Below are positions 21,132 to 32,689 of a stretch of 64,000 nucleotides of DNA, in pieces. The notes under the pieces are model-generated. The model saw only the letters and a list, made by a program, of their open reading frames with translations, was not told the DNA's origin and searched no databases. How positions within the stretch are numbered: the stretch's first letter is position 1; each line of letters begins with the position of its first letter. This DNA is from Dryocosmus kuriphilus (taxonomy: Eukaryota; Arthropoda; Insecta; Hymenoptera; Cynipidae), in NCBI GenBank assembly GCA_038277395.1, contig CM076190.1, forward strand, positions 185,258,001 through 185,322,000, written 5' to 3'. The translations under genes were made by a program, and so were the position numbers.

Positions 21132-22073
21132 TACGAGGTGTGATCAAAAAGTAAGGTGACTTTTTGAATTTCGCGGGATGCGTACAGTCGATATTCGTTT
21201 TCTTTCTTTCTTACGCTGGTACACTCATCCCAAAAAAATTTGCACAGTTTCAGCTACATATCGTTTCTTGTTTGTTTATGAGAGGCATAAAGGTTAGAAG
21301 TGTTTTGCGTGCTCGGCGATTTTCTGATGTACAAAAAAATGGATGAAAGTATTTGCATCCAATTTTGTGTAAAAAATGGAATTAAGTGCTCCAAAACACT
21401 TGAAATATTGACAGTGGCATACGATGAGTGTACTCTGAGTTAAGAAAATGTTTATAAGTGGTACAAGCTCTTTCGGGAAGGCCGAGAAGATGTTAATGAC
21501 GAAGCTCACTCTGAACGTCCCAGCACGTCAACAACTGATGAAAACGTTGAAGAAGTGAAGAAAATAGTGTTGGCGAAACGTCGAATTACCATTAGAGAAG
21601 TTGCTGATTATGTCGGCATCTCGTTTGGCTCGTGCCAAGCAATTTTAGTGGATATTTTGGGCATGAGACGTGTGTCAGCGAAATTTGTTCCGAAATCACG
21701 ATAATGCGCCAGCTCACACGTCATTGCTTGTTCGTAATTTTTTGGCCAATAACAACACCATAATCATGCCTCAGCCACCGTATTCACCAGACTTGGCTCC
21801 CTGCGACTTTTTCCTGTTTCCAAAACTGAAAGGACCCATGAAAGGACGGTGTTTTGCGATGATTGAGGAGATAAAGACCGCATTGCTGAAAGTGCTGAAG
21901 GCTATACCAAAAAGTGCTTATCAGAAATACTTTGAGGATTGGAAAGAGCGCTGGCACAAATGTATTATATCCGAGGGGGATTACTTTGAAGGAGACAACA
22001 TCAATATTGATGAATAAATAAATATTTTTTGATAAAAATAAAAAGTCACCTTACTTTTTGATCACACCTCGTA
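21132..22073 (+). mobile_element. Mariner element, internally deleted
   Basis: The terminal inverted repeats TACGAGGTGTGATCAAAAAG (left, 21,132) and its exact reverse complement (right, ending 22,073) are about 30 bp and flanked by TA. At 942 bp it is about 0.35 kb shorter than the usual 1.3 kb; the missing part is internal to the transposase. Confidence 0.92.
21340..22017 (+). pseudogene. Mariner transposase with central deletion
   Basis: The N-terminal helix-turn-helix half is present: ICIQFCVKNGIKCSKTLEIL, VYKWYKLFREGREDV, RRITIREVADYVGIS and GMRRVSAKFVPK. It then jumps at about 21,700 to HDNAPAHTSLLVRNFLANNN and YSPDLAPCDFFLFPKLKG, ending KERWHKCIISEGDYFEG at 22,017. The first catalytic block (GDExWVYGYD type) is missing, so no active DDD triad is left. 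One in-frame stop is also visible near 21,440. With matching ends it could still move if an active transposase is supplied elsewhere. Confidence 0.9.
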
Positions 22074-22179
22074 TAGTTAACATTTTATGGTAAGTTTTTA
22101 AAAAAGTATATTTTTAAAAGAATTTTGCCAAAATATTTTTTAATGTTATAAAGACGAAACATCCTAGAGCTTACGCTGA

Positions 22180-23445
22180 TGTTCAAAATCTTATAAACAT
22201 TAAAAAAATATATAAAACTCATAAAATCAAGAGAACAATTTTTGATAAAATGTCGAACTTCTAATTTGTTATCCAGAAATATATCGTATGTCACGAAAAA
22301 TATCGGCATCATGCCTTTCTTTAGTTACAGTGTTAAAAATCAAGTCAATTTTATGATAAACTCTTTACAACGTCGTTTGCTTAACGATGAAATCAAAGAT
22401 CTTTTAAACCATCTTTTGAATACAACAGTAATTAATTTAAGAAATCAGTTACCTTCTGATATTTAGGTACTCCGAGATACTCGAGGAACAACTCAAATTT
22501 TCTAACCTTAAACTTTATGATCAACGTCTTGACAATAAATTTCAGAATCTGTTAAAAAATAACAATGACCAAAAAACACAAGAACCTTTGATTATCAATA
22601 AACATAAACAAATTCTAAAAAATGAATCTAAGGATGCATGGATAGTTAAATTAAGTAATGAAGTCACTCTATTAAAAAAAAGTATTGTTAATTATTGGTT
22701 CCCGCGCTTTTTTAGTGAAAAGGTATTGGATTTCCAATACTTATTCGCGAGAAAAGTATTAGATCCAATACTTGCCAATACTGCTTTTTCATAAGAGCAT
22801 TCCAGAAGAAGTAAACGACATTGTAAGGTTAGATAATAAATTTAGTTCATCCTTTATAACAAGCAAACGTAATATCATCTTTAATATTATCAGGTGTAGA
22901 ATCTAACATTGGTCTCATTGATAATCCTGACACTCGTGATCTGCTTAGAGACCGAGTTCTCAATTCTGCCACAAATTTTTTTAAATAATCAGAACCATTA
23001 CAAAATCTCAAATAATGATAGACAACTTGCAAAACAAATCAAAGCAACAAAATTTTTTATTAAAGAAAATCCACATTTAATGTTCATAAAGGCTGAGAAT
23101 GGTTATGTTACTGTTGTTCTCAATAAAGATTCTTACAATAATAAAATGGTCAGTATGCTAAACGATAATATCACATATGAAAAACTAGAGGATAAGCCTG
23201 AGAAAAATTTAAAAAGACTAACTTTCAAAAAAACAGACTTGTGTAGAATAAAAGGTTTTTCAGGTACTAACATCAAACGAAAAGATATATTGGTAGAAGA
23301 CACCAATATACCTCGTATTTATGGTTTGTAAAAAATACTCAAACCTGATTGTCCATTATGTCCAGTGGTGTCATTAATTAATTCTCCTACTTATAAAATG
23401 GCAAAATTTTTCAGCATAATATTTAAAGAATCTTTACCAAAATGT
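22180..23445 (+). pseudogene. Penelope-like reverse transcriptase fragment (PLE2)
   Basis: Plus-strand pieces of a PLE protein. The N-terminal part includes LNTTVINLRNQLPSD (about 22,420-22,465). Around 23,070-23,330 come AENGYVTVVLNKDSYNNKM, LEDKPEKNLKRL and TNIPRIYGL, followed across a stop by CPLCPVVSLINSPTYKMAKFF (about 23,350-23,410). The frame is broken several times, and the YVDD and GIY-YIG parts are absent: the copy ends abruptly near 23,440. A foreign-looking 110-bp piece with two copies of GTATT.GAT.CCAATACTT (about 22,690-22,800) interrupts it. Confidence 0.85.
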
Positions 23446-23446
23446 T

Positions 23447-23680
23447 GTGGATCGACAATCAAGATCGAAAAACATAATTTTTTATGGAGTTCCTGAACCT
23501 CATGGAACTACAGCGGAATTCAGAATCTCGGATGATGAATCTAAATTGTTAGCTGTCTTTGATGCAATAGAGATGTCACTGGAAGGCTTAAAAATTTACC
23601 GTGTGGGTAAGAAAGCAGAGTCATCGTGCCGTTGAATTAAAGTCATCTTTATGTTATGTTAAATTTAGAAAATGATGTGT
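23447..23680 (+). pseudogene. LINE ORF1-like fragment
   Basis: A short frame containing RQSRSKNIIFYGVPEP, then ISDDESKLLAVFDAIEM and YRVGKKAES. The pattern (RxKNIIIxGVPE, acidic spacer, RxGK) is that of the RNA-binding block of LINE ORF1-type proteins. It abuts the end of PLE2 without visible target duplication and stops after about 60 residues. Confidence 0.5.
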
Positions 23681-23900
23681 AAGAAACCATTTCTTTAATT
23701 CGAGGTAAATACTTTTCTGATTAAATAGTTAAAAATTCTGTTTCTCAGAGTGGATTTTAAGCCTGGTAATAAAATCGTTAAAAATCCATCTTTCATACAG
23801 GTGTTTTCTATTACAGATAAGTGAACAGAGAATATAGATGAAAAGGTTATCAATGTTTAACTTTTCCGCGTATTGAAGGCTACTGTCTCAAAAATCACAC

Positions 23901-23908
23901 TATATAAA
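23901..23908 (+). promoter_or_regulatory. Possible TATA box
   Basis: TATATAAA lies 127 bp upstream of the ATG of the signal-peptide-like exon at 24,028. It is the only TATA-like element in this stretch followed by a plausible coding first exon. Confidence 0.35.
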
Positions 23909-24027
23909 TTGCCCGACATCAGCATATGGGCATAAAGAAGCAGACACATTTCTTGTTGTACTAATAGTCTTACCTTCTGTATTTTACTATTTTCTGCTGT
24001 ATTTTTGTTTCTATACCTGCATCCGTG

Positions 24028-24067
24028 ATGAAGTTGTTAATCCTTGGTTTGATGGTGCTTTCTTTCG
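24028..24067 (+). CDS. Possible first coding exon of a small secreted protein
   Basis: ATG followed by codons for KLLILGLMVLSF, a typical signal-peptide core, then one G and a consensus donor GTGAGT at 24,068. A TATA-like box lies 127 bp upstream. Secreted insect peptides often have a phase-1 intron right after the signal peptide, as here. Candidate acceptors lie near 24,376 (CGCTTTTGCAG) and 24,512 (TTTCATGCAG), but the frames they open are short and I cannot choose between them. No function is claimed. Confidence 0.3.
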
Positions 24068-24838
24068 GTGAGTATAAGCGGAAAAATTAAATTAATTAAT
24101 CAAATTTTTTGCAATTTTCTATGCAAACTTTGACATTTTTGTTCGTTTCTACATATAAATAGTTTTAAAAACAGTGAAAAATTGAAAAATATATTAATTT
24201 TCTCGCGTTGAAAGTTCCTTAGCTTTTTTGAAATTTCCCAACTGGAGAACTCCATGCTGGATTCAAAAAAGACAAACATAGATCTCACTGATTTTTCAAA
24301 AATGTACACAACATGCTAACCACGCCTATTTTAAACAAATCTTCACTGAAAAGAGATTGCTTGTCCGCTTTTGCAGAAAATTTTGCTTTGGAGGTGATCC
24401 CAATTATTTTAAGAAAGAATGTTCAAAATCCTTAGGATACTTTTTCAAAAAACTCATTTTTTGACATTTTATAGACCATTTTTTATTTATATTTCATGCA
24501 GAATATGACGTATGTTGGTCTATATATCACTACTTAAATAGTGCAGTTTAGCGACCAAAAAAGGGTCGACCCAAAAAAAAAAGTTTCGTATTTTTTGTGG
24601 CACTCTCCTGTGTTTTTACATTCCCAAGAAAAGGAAACAAGTTTTTTTTTAACACTTTAAAAAAATTTTTAGCGAGCCACTGTGCAAAGTTTGGAATAGT
24701 GGTTAGTTTTTGCTTTTGAAAAAAATCATCAAGCTTATTTAATTTTTATGTTTTATTTTGTAACAAAATATCAAAAATTTCTATTAGTAATATGAAAATG
24801 TTATTGGGATTTTTCTCCGTATTGTGTTCATCTATTAA
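24068..24838. other. AT-rich stretch downstream of the putative exon
   Basis: No clear gene. One short frame around 24,265-24,468 contains CRKFCFGGDPNYFKKEC, but it lacks a start and its splice phase does not fit the exon at 24,028. Confidence 0.4.
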
Positions 24839-24839
24839 G

Positions 24840-24900
24840 CGTTGTTTTTTTCCAAACCAACGTTTCGCTCTCAAACGTAGAGCATCATCAGGATGTAATG
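24840..24900 (-). ncRNA. Hammerhead-ribozyme-like motif, minus strand
   Basis: On the minus strand: CTGATGA (24,891-24,885), a GCTCT/AGAGC hairpin, then GAAAC (from 24,866), then a CGTTG...CAACG pairing. This is the hammerhead core order (CUGAUGA, stem II, GAAA, stem III). The expected UH cleavage position after stem III reads C, so the copy may be dead. PLE terminal repeats are known to carry hammerheads. Confidence 0.4.
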
Positions 24901-25047
24901 GATAAAATGCATAACCTGTAACAATTGTCGTTACTTTTACAATACATAATTAAAAGGTTCATGCTCTATAACTTTCAGAGTAATCTTACACTAAAGACAT
25001 TTTTTCAATCCAGAAAGTACTTCTTTTTTTTCCATAGGAAGCCACTC

Positions 25048-25101
25048 AATAATAATAATAACAATAATAATAATAATTATTATTATTATTGTTATTATTA
25101 T
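25048..25101. repeat. (AAT)n/(ATT)n microsatellite at the RTE 3' end
   Basis: AAT repeats run straight into ATT repeats. On the minus strand this follows the RTE ORF by about 50 bp, as expected for the short-repeat 3' tail of RTE-clade LINEs. Confidence 0.85.
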
Positions 25102-25151
25102 GGTGTAGCTTTGCGAACTCGGTAGTTCATTGCCTCAGCTACCCAGAACCG

Positions 25152-26717
25152 TCACGCATCTCTATTCTGTGCATCTTCCATACAGTTTAAATAATCATGT
25201 CCTAGCTCTTTTAGATCATCCCTTACGTTTTTCTCCCATCTGTTTCTCGGTCTGCCTAGAGGTCTCCCACTAATCGGGTTCCCTCTCAAAACTTGTAACA
25301 CTGTTCTTTCGTTGCCCATTCTTGCAACATGTCCCGCCCAGCTTAATTTGCTCGCTTTCATTATACTATTAATATTTAATGACCCGTAGAGAGCATGCAG
25401 CTCATCATTATGCAGTTTTCTCCATTCACCAGTCTCTTCGTCCCTTTCGGGACTATAGTTTTTTCGAAGTACTTTATTTTCGAATACTCTAAACCTGTTC
25501 TCCTCTCCTTTCGTCAGCGCCCACGTTTCGCACCCGTACATGACGACCGGTATTATTATCGTTTTGTAAATTCTTACTTTGATGTTTCCAGATAACGATC
25601 GCGATTTTAGTAATGTATTTTTTGTATAGTAGCACCCATCGCCAGCGTGCAGCTGCCTGTTGATTTCCGCTTTAATGTTACTGTCGCTAGGTATAATAGT
25701 CCCGAAGTGTTTAAACTCATTAACTCTTCCAAATTTCATATTTCCGGCCATTAGATCCCCTTCTTCAATGCTTTGTTCTGATCTGTCGACGATCAAATAT
25801 TTTGTCTTGCATCATTCGCTAACTCCTAAACCTATTTCCTTGGCTTTTCTGATCAAGATTTCCGCATTTTCAGCTACTGTTTCTCTATCATCCCCGAGTA
25901 AGAGGAGATCATCCGCATATCCCAGAATTTGTACTATCCCATTGAGGGTAGCACCGGACGGATTCGTTTGTACTTCTCTGACCACGTATTCTAAAACGAA
26001 GTTGAAAAGGATGCACGAAAGCACATCGCCCTGGTTCAGGCCATCGCGGATCAAAAACTTTTCAGATAAACTTCCGTTTACGCGTATCCTACCCCTACTG
26101 CCGCTTAAGCAAACTTCGATAAGTCTAACCAGTTTCCTTGGTACACCCAAGAACTCCAAAATCCAGTACATTCGTGCGCGTATAATAGAGTCGTAAGCTT
26201 TTTTGAAGTCGATAAATAGCTGATGTATTGCTTTATTAAATTCCCATTTCTTTTCTAACAGTTGTCTAATTGTAAACATTTGATCGCTTGTAGACCGGTT
26301 TCAGCGGAATCCACACTGGTAATCCCCAATGATTTACTCAGCAAAAGGCGTTAATCTAATTAAGATTACATTGGTCAGGATCTTATAGCACGAAGGCACA
26401 AGTGAAATTTCCCGATAATTGTTACAGTTCGTTTTATCGCCTTTTTTAAAAATGGGTATAATAATAGTGGTATTCCATTCCTCCGGTATGCGTTCTGTTT
26501 TCCAGATTGCGCGTATTAATTTACAAATTTGGCTTGTGAGGCGAGGGCCCCCATTTTTTATCAGTTCTGACGGTAGGTCGTCAATGCCTGCGGCTTTGTT
26601 ATTTTTCAACTTCTTTATGGCTATATCTATTTCTTTATCAGTAGGCTCATCAATGAGTAGATTAGCAGTGTGGATTTCACAGAGATTAACTTCAATCAGG
26701 GCTTCGCGTACGTTCAA
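25152..26717 (-). pseudogene. RTE reverse transcriptase, three in-frame stops
   Basis: One frame carries KLKNNKAAGIDDLPSELIK, IIPIFKKGDKTNCNNYREIS, GDYQCGFR, stop, NRSTSDQMF, FIDFKKAYDSI, GLNQGDVLSCILFNFVLEY and the catalytic ILGYADDLLLLGDD (about 25,900), then the C-terminal block IIPVVMYGCETWALTKGEE, LSWAGHVARMG and GRPLGRPRNRW. Stops lie near 26,331, 26,298 and 25,810. The NRSTSDQMFTIRQ and GCETW...GHV.RM blocks are standard for RTE-type elements and their relatives. Confidence 0.9.
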
Positions 26718-26719
26718 TA

Positions 26720-28044
26720 GCTTATCAAAATAGTTTTTCCATAAATGTAGCCTAGAACTTCCGTTCTACTTTGAAAACCTTTCCTTATAAAATTGATTCC
26801 CCTGTACATCTCACGCGGGTTATTTTGCTTATTATGGGTGTCTATTCCTAGTATTCTATTCTTTTCCCACTCCCTTTTCTTGGATCTATAAAACCTGTTT
26901 GTACTTTTACTAATCTCGAGATACTTCTTATGTGTTTGATCGCACTTATTTTGTAAACTAATTTCTTTGGCCTTCGTTCGCTTTTTAAACCATAGTTTCC
27001 ACTCTTCGTCTAACCACGGTTTGCTTTTGGCTACATTCTTTAAACCTATGGTACTGTTCGCGGCTATCTTTATAGCCTCTTTCATATTGCCCCACAGGGT
27101 CTCCGGGTCCTCCTCACAATTATCGCTATCGTCTCCCTGTTTTTAGAGAGCATCGAAACTATTAGAAATCTTTACTTGATAATTCAATATTTCTGTTGGC
27201 ATTTTAAACTTATCCATATTCAAACGTACTGCTGTCTCTGTAGAGCTAGTTTTCTTATTTAACCTTAGTCTAGATCTTAATTTCACTATTACAAGAAAGT
27301 GGTCTGAATTTAAATCCGCTCCCCTGTACGATCTTACATCGAGAATGTTTGTATGACATCTTCTGCCAATTAAAACGTGATCAATCTGATTGTGAGTGAT
27401 ACCATCTGGTGATGTCCAGGTGGCCTTATGTATATTTTTATGCTTGAAATATGTGCTTTTGACAACGAGGTTCTTTGAAGCTGCAAAGTTTATTACTCTA
27501 GTCCCATTATCATTACTGACGTCATGCAAGCTTTCTTACCCTATTGTAGACCTATACATGGGTTCTTTTCCAATTTCCGCGTTGAAGTCTCCGAATACTA
27601 TTTTTGCGTCAAACTTCGAGAACTTGTCAAAAACTTGTTCAATTGTTTCGTAAAAAGGATCTTTAGTATCTTCGTCTTTGTCCTCGGTAGGGCAGTGCAC
27701 GTTAATTAGCACCTGTTTGCAGAAATTACCTTTAGTACAATATATGATAACCGGTCGTTAATGAATTGCATATCGATAACCGCTTGCGAAATTCGTTTAT
27801 TAATAACAAATCCGGTCCCCAGTTTGCGCCCTTTAGCTCCCCCATAGTGAAAAGTATAGTTATCCTTGGAGATTGATGCATACTCGCCAGGCCAGCAGGT
27901 TTCTTGAACTGCTATTATATCAATATCGCATCTCTTTGCTATCTCAATGAGTTCGCTATATCCGCCAGTATTTAGACTACGCGCGTTCAGAGTTCCCGTC
28001 TTAAGATATTTTATTGTAGTTATTCGTTTTTGGAAGTTAACCAT
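26720..28044 (-). pseudogene. RTE AP endonuclease and linker, frameshifted
   Basis: Starts at a true ATG (28,044): LKTGTLNARSLNTGGYSEL, DIIAVQETCWPGE, FHYGGAKGRKLGTGFVINK. It continues in other frames with the phosphodiesterase end blocks THNQIDHVLIGRR (about 27,380) and DLNSDHFLVIVKLRSR (about 27,300), and then the linker KPWLDEEWKLWFKKRTKAKE (in pieces). At least two frame changes (about 27,700 and 27,540) and a stop near 27,140 inactivate it. Confidence 0.88.
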
Positions 28045-28691
28045 GATAGTTTTAAGAAAGTCCGCACGTTAGCGATCCTGTTCCGATCGCAGGTGAGTCC
28101 GCCGTCCCAGGAGTGATAACCCCCATACCTTCCTAGGTCTAAGTATGGGAGCTTTCCGACTTTGACAAGGACCATGTCAACTTGTCTTCAGACACATTAC
28201 GGTTTCATCCTCGTATCCTAGCGTCCCCCTGCAAGGCAGTGCTCCACATTGGCATCAATACCACATTGACCCTACAGGTGTATCATTCCACGCATCTCTT
28301 GCGGGCAGTGTCATTGCTGTGGTGTCCAATGGGGCAGCAGGATTTTCCCCTTACAATATTTTTAGTTTTGGTTCGGGTAGTGTTTCTAGGTGGATACACG
28401 CTGCGCCTCGGCTTGGTAGAACCCACCTGTCGCGTATGAACGCGAAAGGGTGAATCCCCCCAAACCATGGCCGTCGTGTACCTATTTTTCACCAATGTGG
28501 ACTCACCACACCCACGACTGGTTCCTATCGGCTGTCCGCGACTGCTTATTCTTGTATTCGCAGTTAACCTCAGAAGCTGTTCAACCTCAGGGGCCGTTCC
28601 TCTACCCGCAACCTGAGGATGCGCTGCGTAGTGGTGACAGGAACCCACCGAGCAGAAGAACTTCTTTTTACGAACCATAAAGCAATGTAGA

Positions 28692-29118
28692 AGACCATAG
28701 TATGAATATTGGTTAAACAGTTCATTAGTCCAATCGATATAGTGAATTGTGATAAAAAACCAGCTATCTTGTCCTTATGTACTGAACGTCATTCTTAAAA
28801 CTTTTTTTTAAAGACATATAAATTGATTAAAAGTGATATTGTCAATTAACACTTATTTCTCGCTCATGGTATGGTAGTCCTTGCATTGTTTATTATAATT
28901 ATTGGTAGACCGACAGATTTTGTACTTTTAACTACCATACCATAGGTAGAAACAAAATATTAATTAGAAATATCACTTTTAATCAATTTATATGTTTTTG
29001 AAAAAAAGTTTTAAGAATGATGTGCGATAAATAGGGACAAGATAGCTGGTTTTTCATTACAATTCACAATATCGATTGGACTAATGAAGTGTTTAACCAA
29101 TATTCATACCATAGTCTT
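28692..29118. mobile_element. Foldback element (MITE-like), ~190-bp arms
   Basis: The left arm AGACCATAGTATGAATATTG and right arm (reverse-complemented) AGACTATGGTATGAATATTG continue as inverted copies for about 190 bp each. CATGGTATGGTAGT/ACTACCATACCAT still pairs close to the roughly 50-bp central loop. No ORF. It abuts the 5' end of the RTE element. Confidence 0.8.
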
Positions 29119-29674
29119 TCACACTGTTTTATGGTTTCTAAAAAGAAAAGTTTTTTTTTTGGATCGAAAAAATGCTGTTATGGTAAGATTACTCCGAAAT
29201 CTATTAAAATTATATAATATGTATTTTACAAATGTCAAGTCTTCTCAGCATCTAAAGAAGGTCCTAAAGGCGACTACAAAAAAGGTGACATAGGACAAGG
29301 AACGACCGCAGAATGGGCATTAGAGTCATATGATAATATATCGCAGAATGATTTGGACGCAAAATGTGACCTTGTCAACAAATCTTACGAAACTAGGATT
29401 AAAAAAATCCAAATGCTCTTTTAAAACATCAACATCTTGTTGTAAAGTTGGAGAAGCAACAAGAGAGGCAGAAGAAAAGGTCCCGAGGTGCCGGAAGAAT
29501 GAAGAATACAAAAATTTGGAAAGAGAAAGCATCAAAACAGCGCTACCATGCGTGACTCAAAAAGATGTGTCCAAATTTCTGAAATACGCTTTATCTCAAA
29601 CTTGCTAAAAGTAAGATCCATTAATGTTTTATACTAATTTTATAGTGTTTTTTGTATATTACCTAAGATATAAA
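29119..29674. other. Unassigned stretch with a short open frame
   Basis: Plus-strand frames around 29,287-29,608 read GDIGQGTTAEWALESYDNIS and, in a second frame, NLERESIKTALPCVTQKDVSKF. The first resembles the N-terminal part of some transposon proteins, but I do not recognise a family. It could be a decayed exon interrupted by a frameshift. Confidence 0.35.
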
Positions 29675-29676
29675 TA

Positions 29677-31010
29677 CGAGGTGTGTCCAAAAACTATCCG
29701 ACCTGCGTTGATATTTCCGCGTTGGTAAAATTTCTCGTCATCCGGGCCATGGCATCCTTCGAAGTAGTCCCCATTTGATTGAACCACGTGCTCCCAGCGG
29801 TGTTTCCACATTTAAAGCAGTCCTCGAACGCAGATTTTGGAATGGCCTTCAGCTCGCGCGTCGCATTACTCTGAATTGTCTCGATGTCGTCGAACCTGTT
29901 TCCTTTGAGCGCCATTTACAATTTTGGGAACAACCAAAAGTCGCAGGGAGCTATGTCGGGACTGTACGGAGGCAGGCGAAGCTGTACATTCTTGTGTTTC
30001 GCCAAAAATTGCTGCACAAGGTTTGATGAATGAGCTGGCGCGTTATCGTGGTGAAGACGCCAGTCACCGCTTGACCAGAAACGCGGTCGTTTTCTTCTCA
30101 CGGCATCACGCAATCTTTTCAGAACTTCAACATAATATTCTTGGTTGATCGTCTGACCTCTTGGAGCAAATTCGTAGTGCACAACACCCTCACAATCGAA
30201 AAAAATAATCAGCATTGTCTTAACATGGCTCCGACTTTGACGTGCTTTTTTCGGCCGTGGCTCGTCTGGACGCTTCCACTGTGAAGATTGTTGTTTAGTT
30301 TCAGGATCGTAACCATAAACCCATGATTCATCACCAGTAATAACCTTCTTAAGGTCAGTTTCATCATCACTGACTATTTCCAAGTTGTCCTGAGCGATTT
30401 CAGAACGACGGTCTTTCTGCTCGTTCGTGAGCAATTTCGGAATGAATTTCGCACACACGCGAGTCATTCCTAACATCTTGTTCAAAATTTCCCAAACAAT
30501 ACCTTTCGGTATTCCGAGATCATTTTCTACTTCATGAACAGTCAGTCGACGATCACCTTCAATCGCAAGTCGCACAAGCTCGATGTTTTCCGGTGTTGTT
30601 GTCAGCAGAGGTCGGCCAGAACGAGGGTCACTGTCAACAGATGTGCGGCCATTCTTAAACCGCCTGACCAATCCTTTATCTGTGTTATGCCCATACTTTT
30701 GTCCCCAAAGGCCTTCTATATTATTTCAATAGTCTCCGTACAACTCTTCCCGAGATCGAAACAAAACTTGATGAAGATTCGTTGATCTCGACTTTCTGTC
30801 ATTTTCAACAGTAAACAAATGCGACGAACGGAAAAAGCACGTTGAACATGAACACACGCTGCACGTGACCCAAGGCGTCCGGCCGGTAACTACGGCATTC
30901 AGGGAGTTCGCGAGGGACTACTGGTTACGCTCATACCCTGCAGAGGCCGCTGGAGCGTTCTGGTGCGAAGATATGAACGCAGGTCGGATAGTTTTCGGAC
31001 ATGCCTACGA
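29677..31010 (-). mobile_element. Mariner element, family 1, copy A
   Basis: The left end TACGAGGTGTGTCCAAAAAC and right end (reverse-complemented, slightly eroded) ...GCATGTCCGAAAACTATCCGACCTG are the terminal inverted repeats. About 1.33 kb, close to the normal size. The same family is present at 60,436-61,762, and as a lone 32-bp end at about 50,898. Confidence 0.9.
29694..30800 (-). pseudogene. Mariner transposase (D,D34D type), disrupted
   Basis: HTH region RRFKNGRTSVDSDPRSGRP and RRLTVHEVENDLGIPKG. The catalytic blocks are all present: VITGDESWVYGYDPE (about 30,320), HHDNAPAHSSNLVQQF (about 30,040) and YSPDIAPCDFWLFPKL (about 29,930). A nonsense codon follows FPKL at about 29,916, where copy B has Lys. 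The N-terminal 40 residues are separated by a small deletion near 30,672. The first 225 residues of the catalytic domain otherwise read without a break. Confidence 0.9.
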
Positions 31011-31871
31011 ATACATATGAATATATGACGACTTCTGATGTTTCTAGAATCTAATTATAACCTTCGAGTAAAAAAGCAAATATCATAAAAAAGGTTCAAG
31101 GGATATCGTAATAATAATTAATGTAATAAGTGTAATGTAATAAAAGTAATTAAAGTAATAAGACAGAGTAAAAGGTAAAGTAATTCTTTATAAAAGTCCA
31201 TAAATTGATTTTATTAAATTTTGGAATTTTTTTCCGCACAACTATAATAACCAAAAATTCTTCCCTCGCCTGATGTAACTTCAATTTTATCAAAGAATGA
31301 GCCTTAAATTTTACGGAATTCAATATAGTTGGTACTTATATTAATTGCATTCATATTTGTTTTTGAATGTTTGAAACTCGAAATGTAATATGACTCTCCG
31401 AAAAATTTTCTGGATCCGCCCTCGGGTTTATGAGTCTGGAATATCTTTGGATATATTATTTCTTTTTAGTAAAAATTTTTCTTACGTAAGATCTTCATAT
31501 GCTCCTCCACTTCCCATAAGATACCATAAGATCTCCACCCCAACAAATGTCTTACATAGTTTGTGGATGACCCCTTACATGCAAAAATGATTTTTAAAAT
31601 ATTATTTCTTCCTCTGAGATCAGAATATATATCCTTTTTTTTGCATTAAAATTGTTTCATCACATCATTAATAATAATAATATGATTTTTATGAGGAAAA
31701 ACGATCATTTCTAAAAAATATGGTAAAATTATATACATTACACGTAAAACTGATTTTAAAAATTATTATTTTTCCTTATGTAGTCGCAGAATTTATAACG
31801 TTTTTTACATTAGAATTGCATCATCACATTTTAACGTAAAAGAGACGCTGTTAATTAAACAAAAGGGTAAA

Positions 31872-31915
<44 letters not shown>

Positions 31916-32689
31916 AGTCTTTATTTCAGCAATTAAAGATTCAATTAAATCTGTTATCGTATCTTATAAAAACTTTGAAAAAGGCAGTTCGTCGAAGTTG
32001 ACATTAATTATTTTGTACCTTCTTCTGATAAACTATAGGTACCTAAAATTAAAACTTAAAATTTCAGAAGAATATTTAAACTATACAAAATGTGCATTTC
32101 ATTCCAAGAAAAAAATTTTAAAAACATTAATTGTAATGAAATAACAAATTTTCGTATTTTAAGCCTGCTAATAACTTTACATTTTTGTGTGTCTTGTTAA
32201 ATTTAGAGTTCATTTCTCAACAAAGAGCAAATACTTAAAAAGAATTTTTAGCCTTAACTTGAATTTTTTAAACGGGAAACTAAAAAAACTCATTTTTAGA
32301 CCTAAAATGGTCCAGCGAGACCTCAAAATAATTTTCTAAAATTAAAAGAAAACTTTCGCCAGTATTTTTTCACGAAAATAAATAAAATTTTGGGGTAGAG
32401 TTAGCAAAATTTAAAAATTGACTTCTTTGGGCACCCTAATATATAAAATGTAGTAACTGAAAAAAATAGGAAATGTAAAAAATAGAAATTTTTCTATAGA
32501 AGATCTCATTTGCGTAATATTTTTACTTTATTAAAACAATAAGAAGGCAATATTTTGAAACTTGTAAATAGTCCACGTCTCCACTGCATTACGCAACCCA
32601 CTGTTTCAAAATGGAAAAACAAAAATTATTTACACACTTCATCTATTTTACCTTGCTTTAATTCCTTAAAAAAGAATTCCTCTTATCAT
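31011..32689. other. AT-rich non-coding stretch
   Basis: No gene recognised. It contains AAGTAATAAAAGTAATTAA-type low complexity (31,110-31,185) and a (TA)n tract at 31,877-31,912. Confidence 0.6.
31877..31912. repeat. (TA)n microsatellite
   Basis: About 18 uninterrupted TA units. Confidence 0.95.

Larger units (their letters stand above)
25050..28680 (-). mobile_element. RTE-type LINE
   Basis: Minus-strand element with an APE endonuclease (28,044-26,720), reverse transcriptase (26,717-25,152), a very short 3' UTR and a trinucleotide-repeat tail, all hallmarks of the RTE clade. A GC-richer leader of about 630 bp (28,045-28,680) precedes the ATG. Its long minus-strand frame (28,678-28,283) has no recognisable domain. 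Confidence 0.85.

Noticed and set aside
24265..24468. Cysteine-containing short frame after the signal-peptide exon as its second exon
   Set aside because: The splice phase does not match the donor at 24,068, and part of the frame lies before any good acceptor.
28283..28678. 131-aa minus-strand ORF upstream of the RTE endonuclease
   Set aside because: No domain; more likely the untranslated RTE leader.
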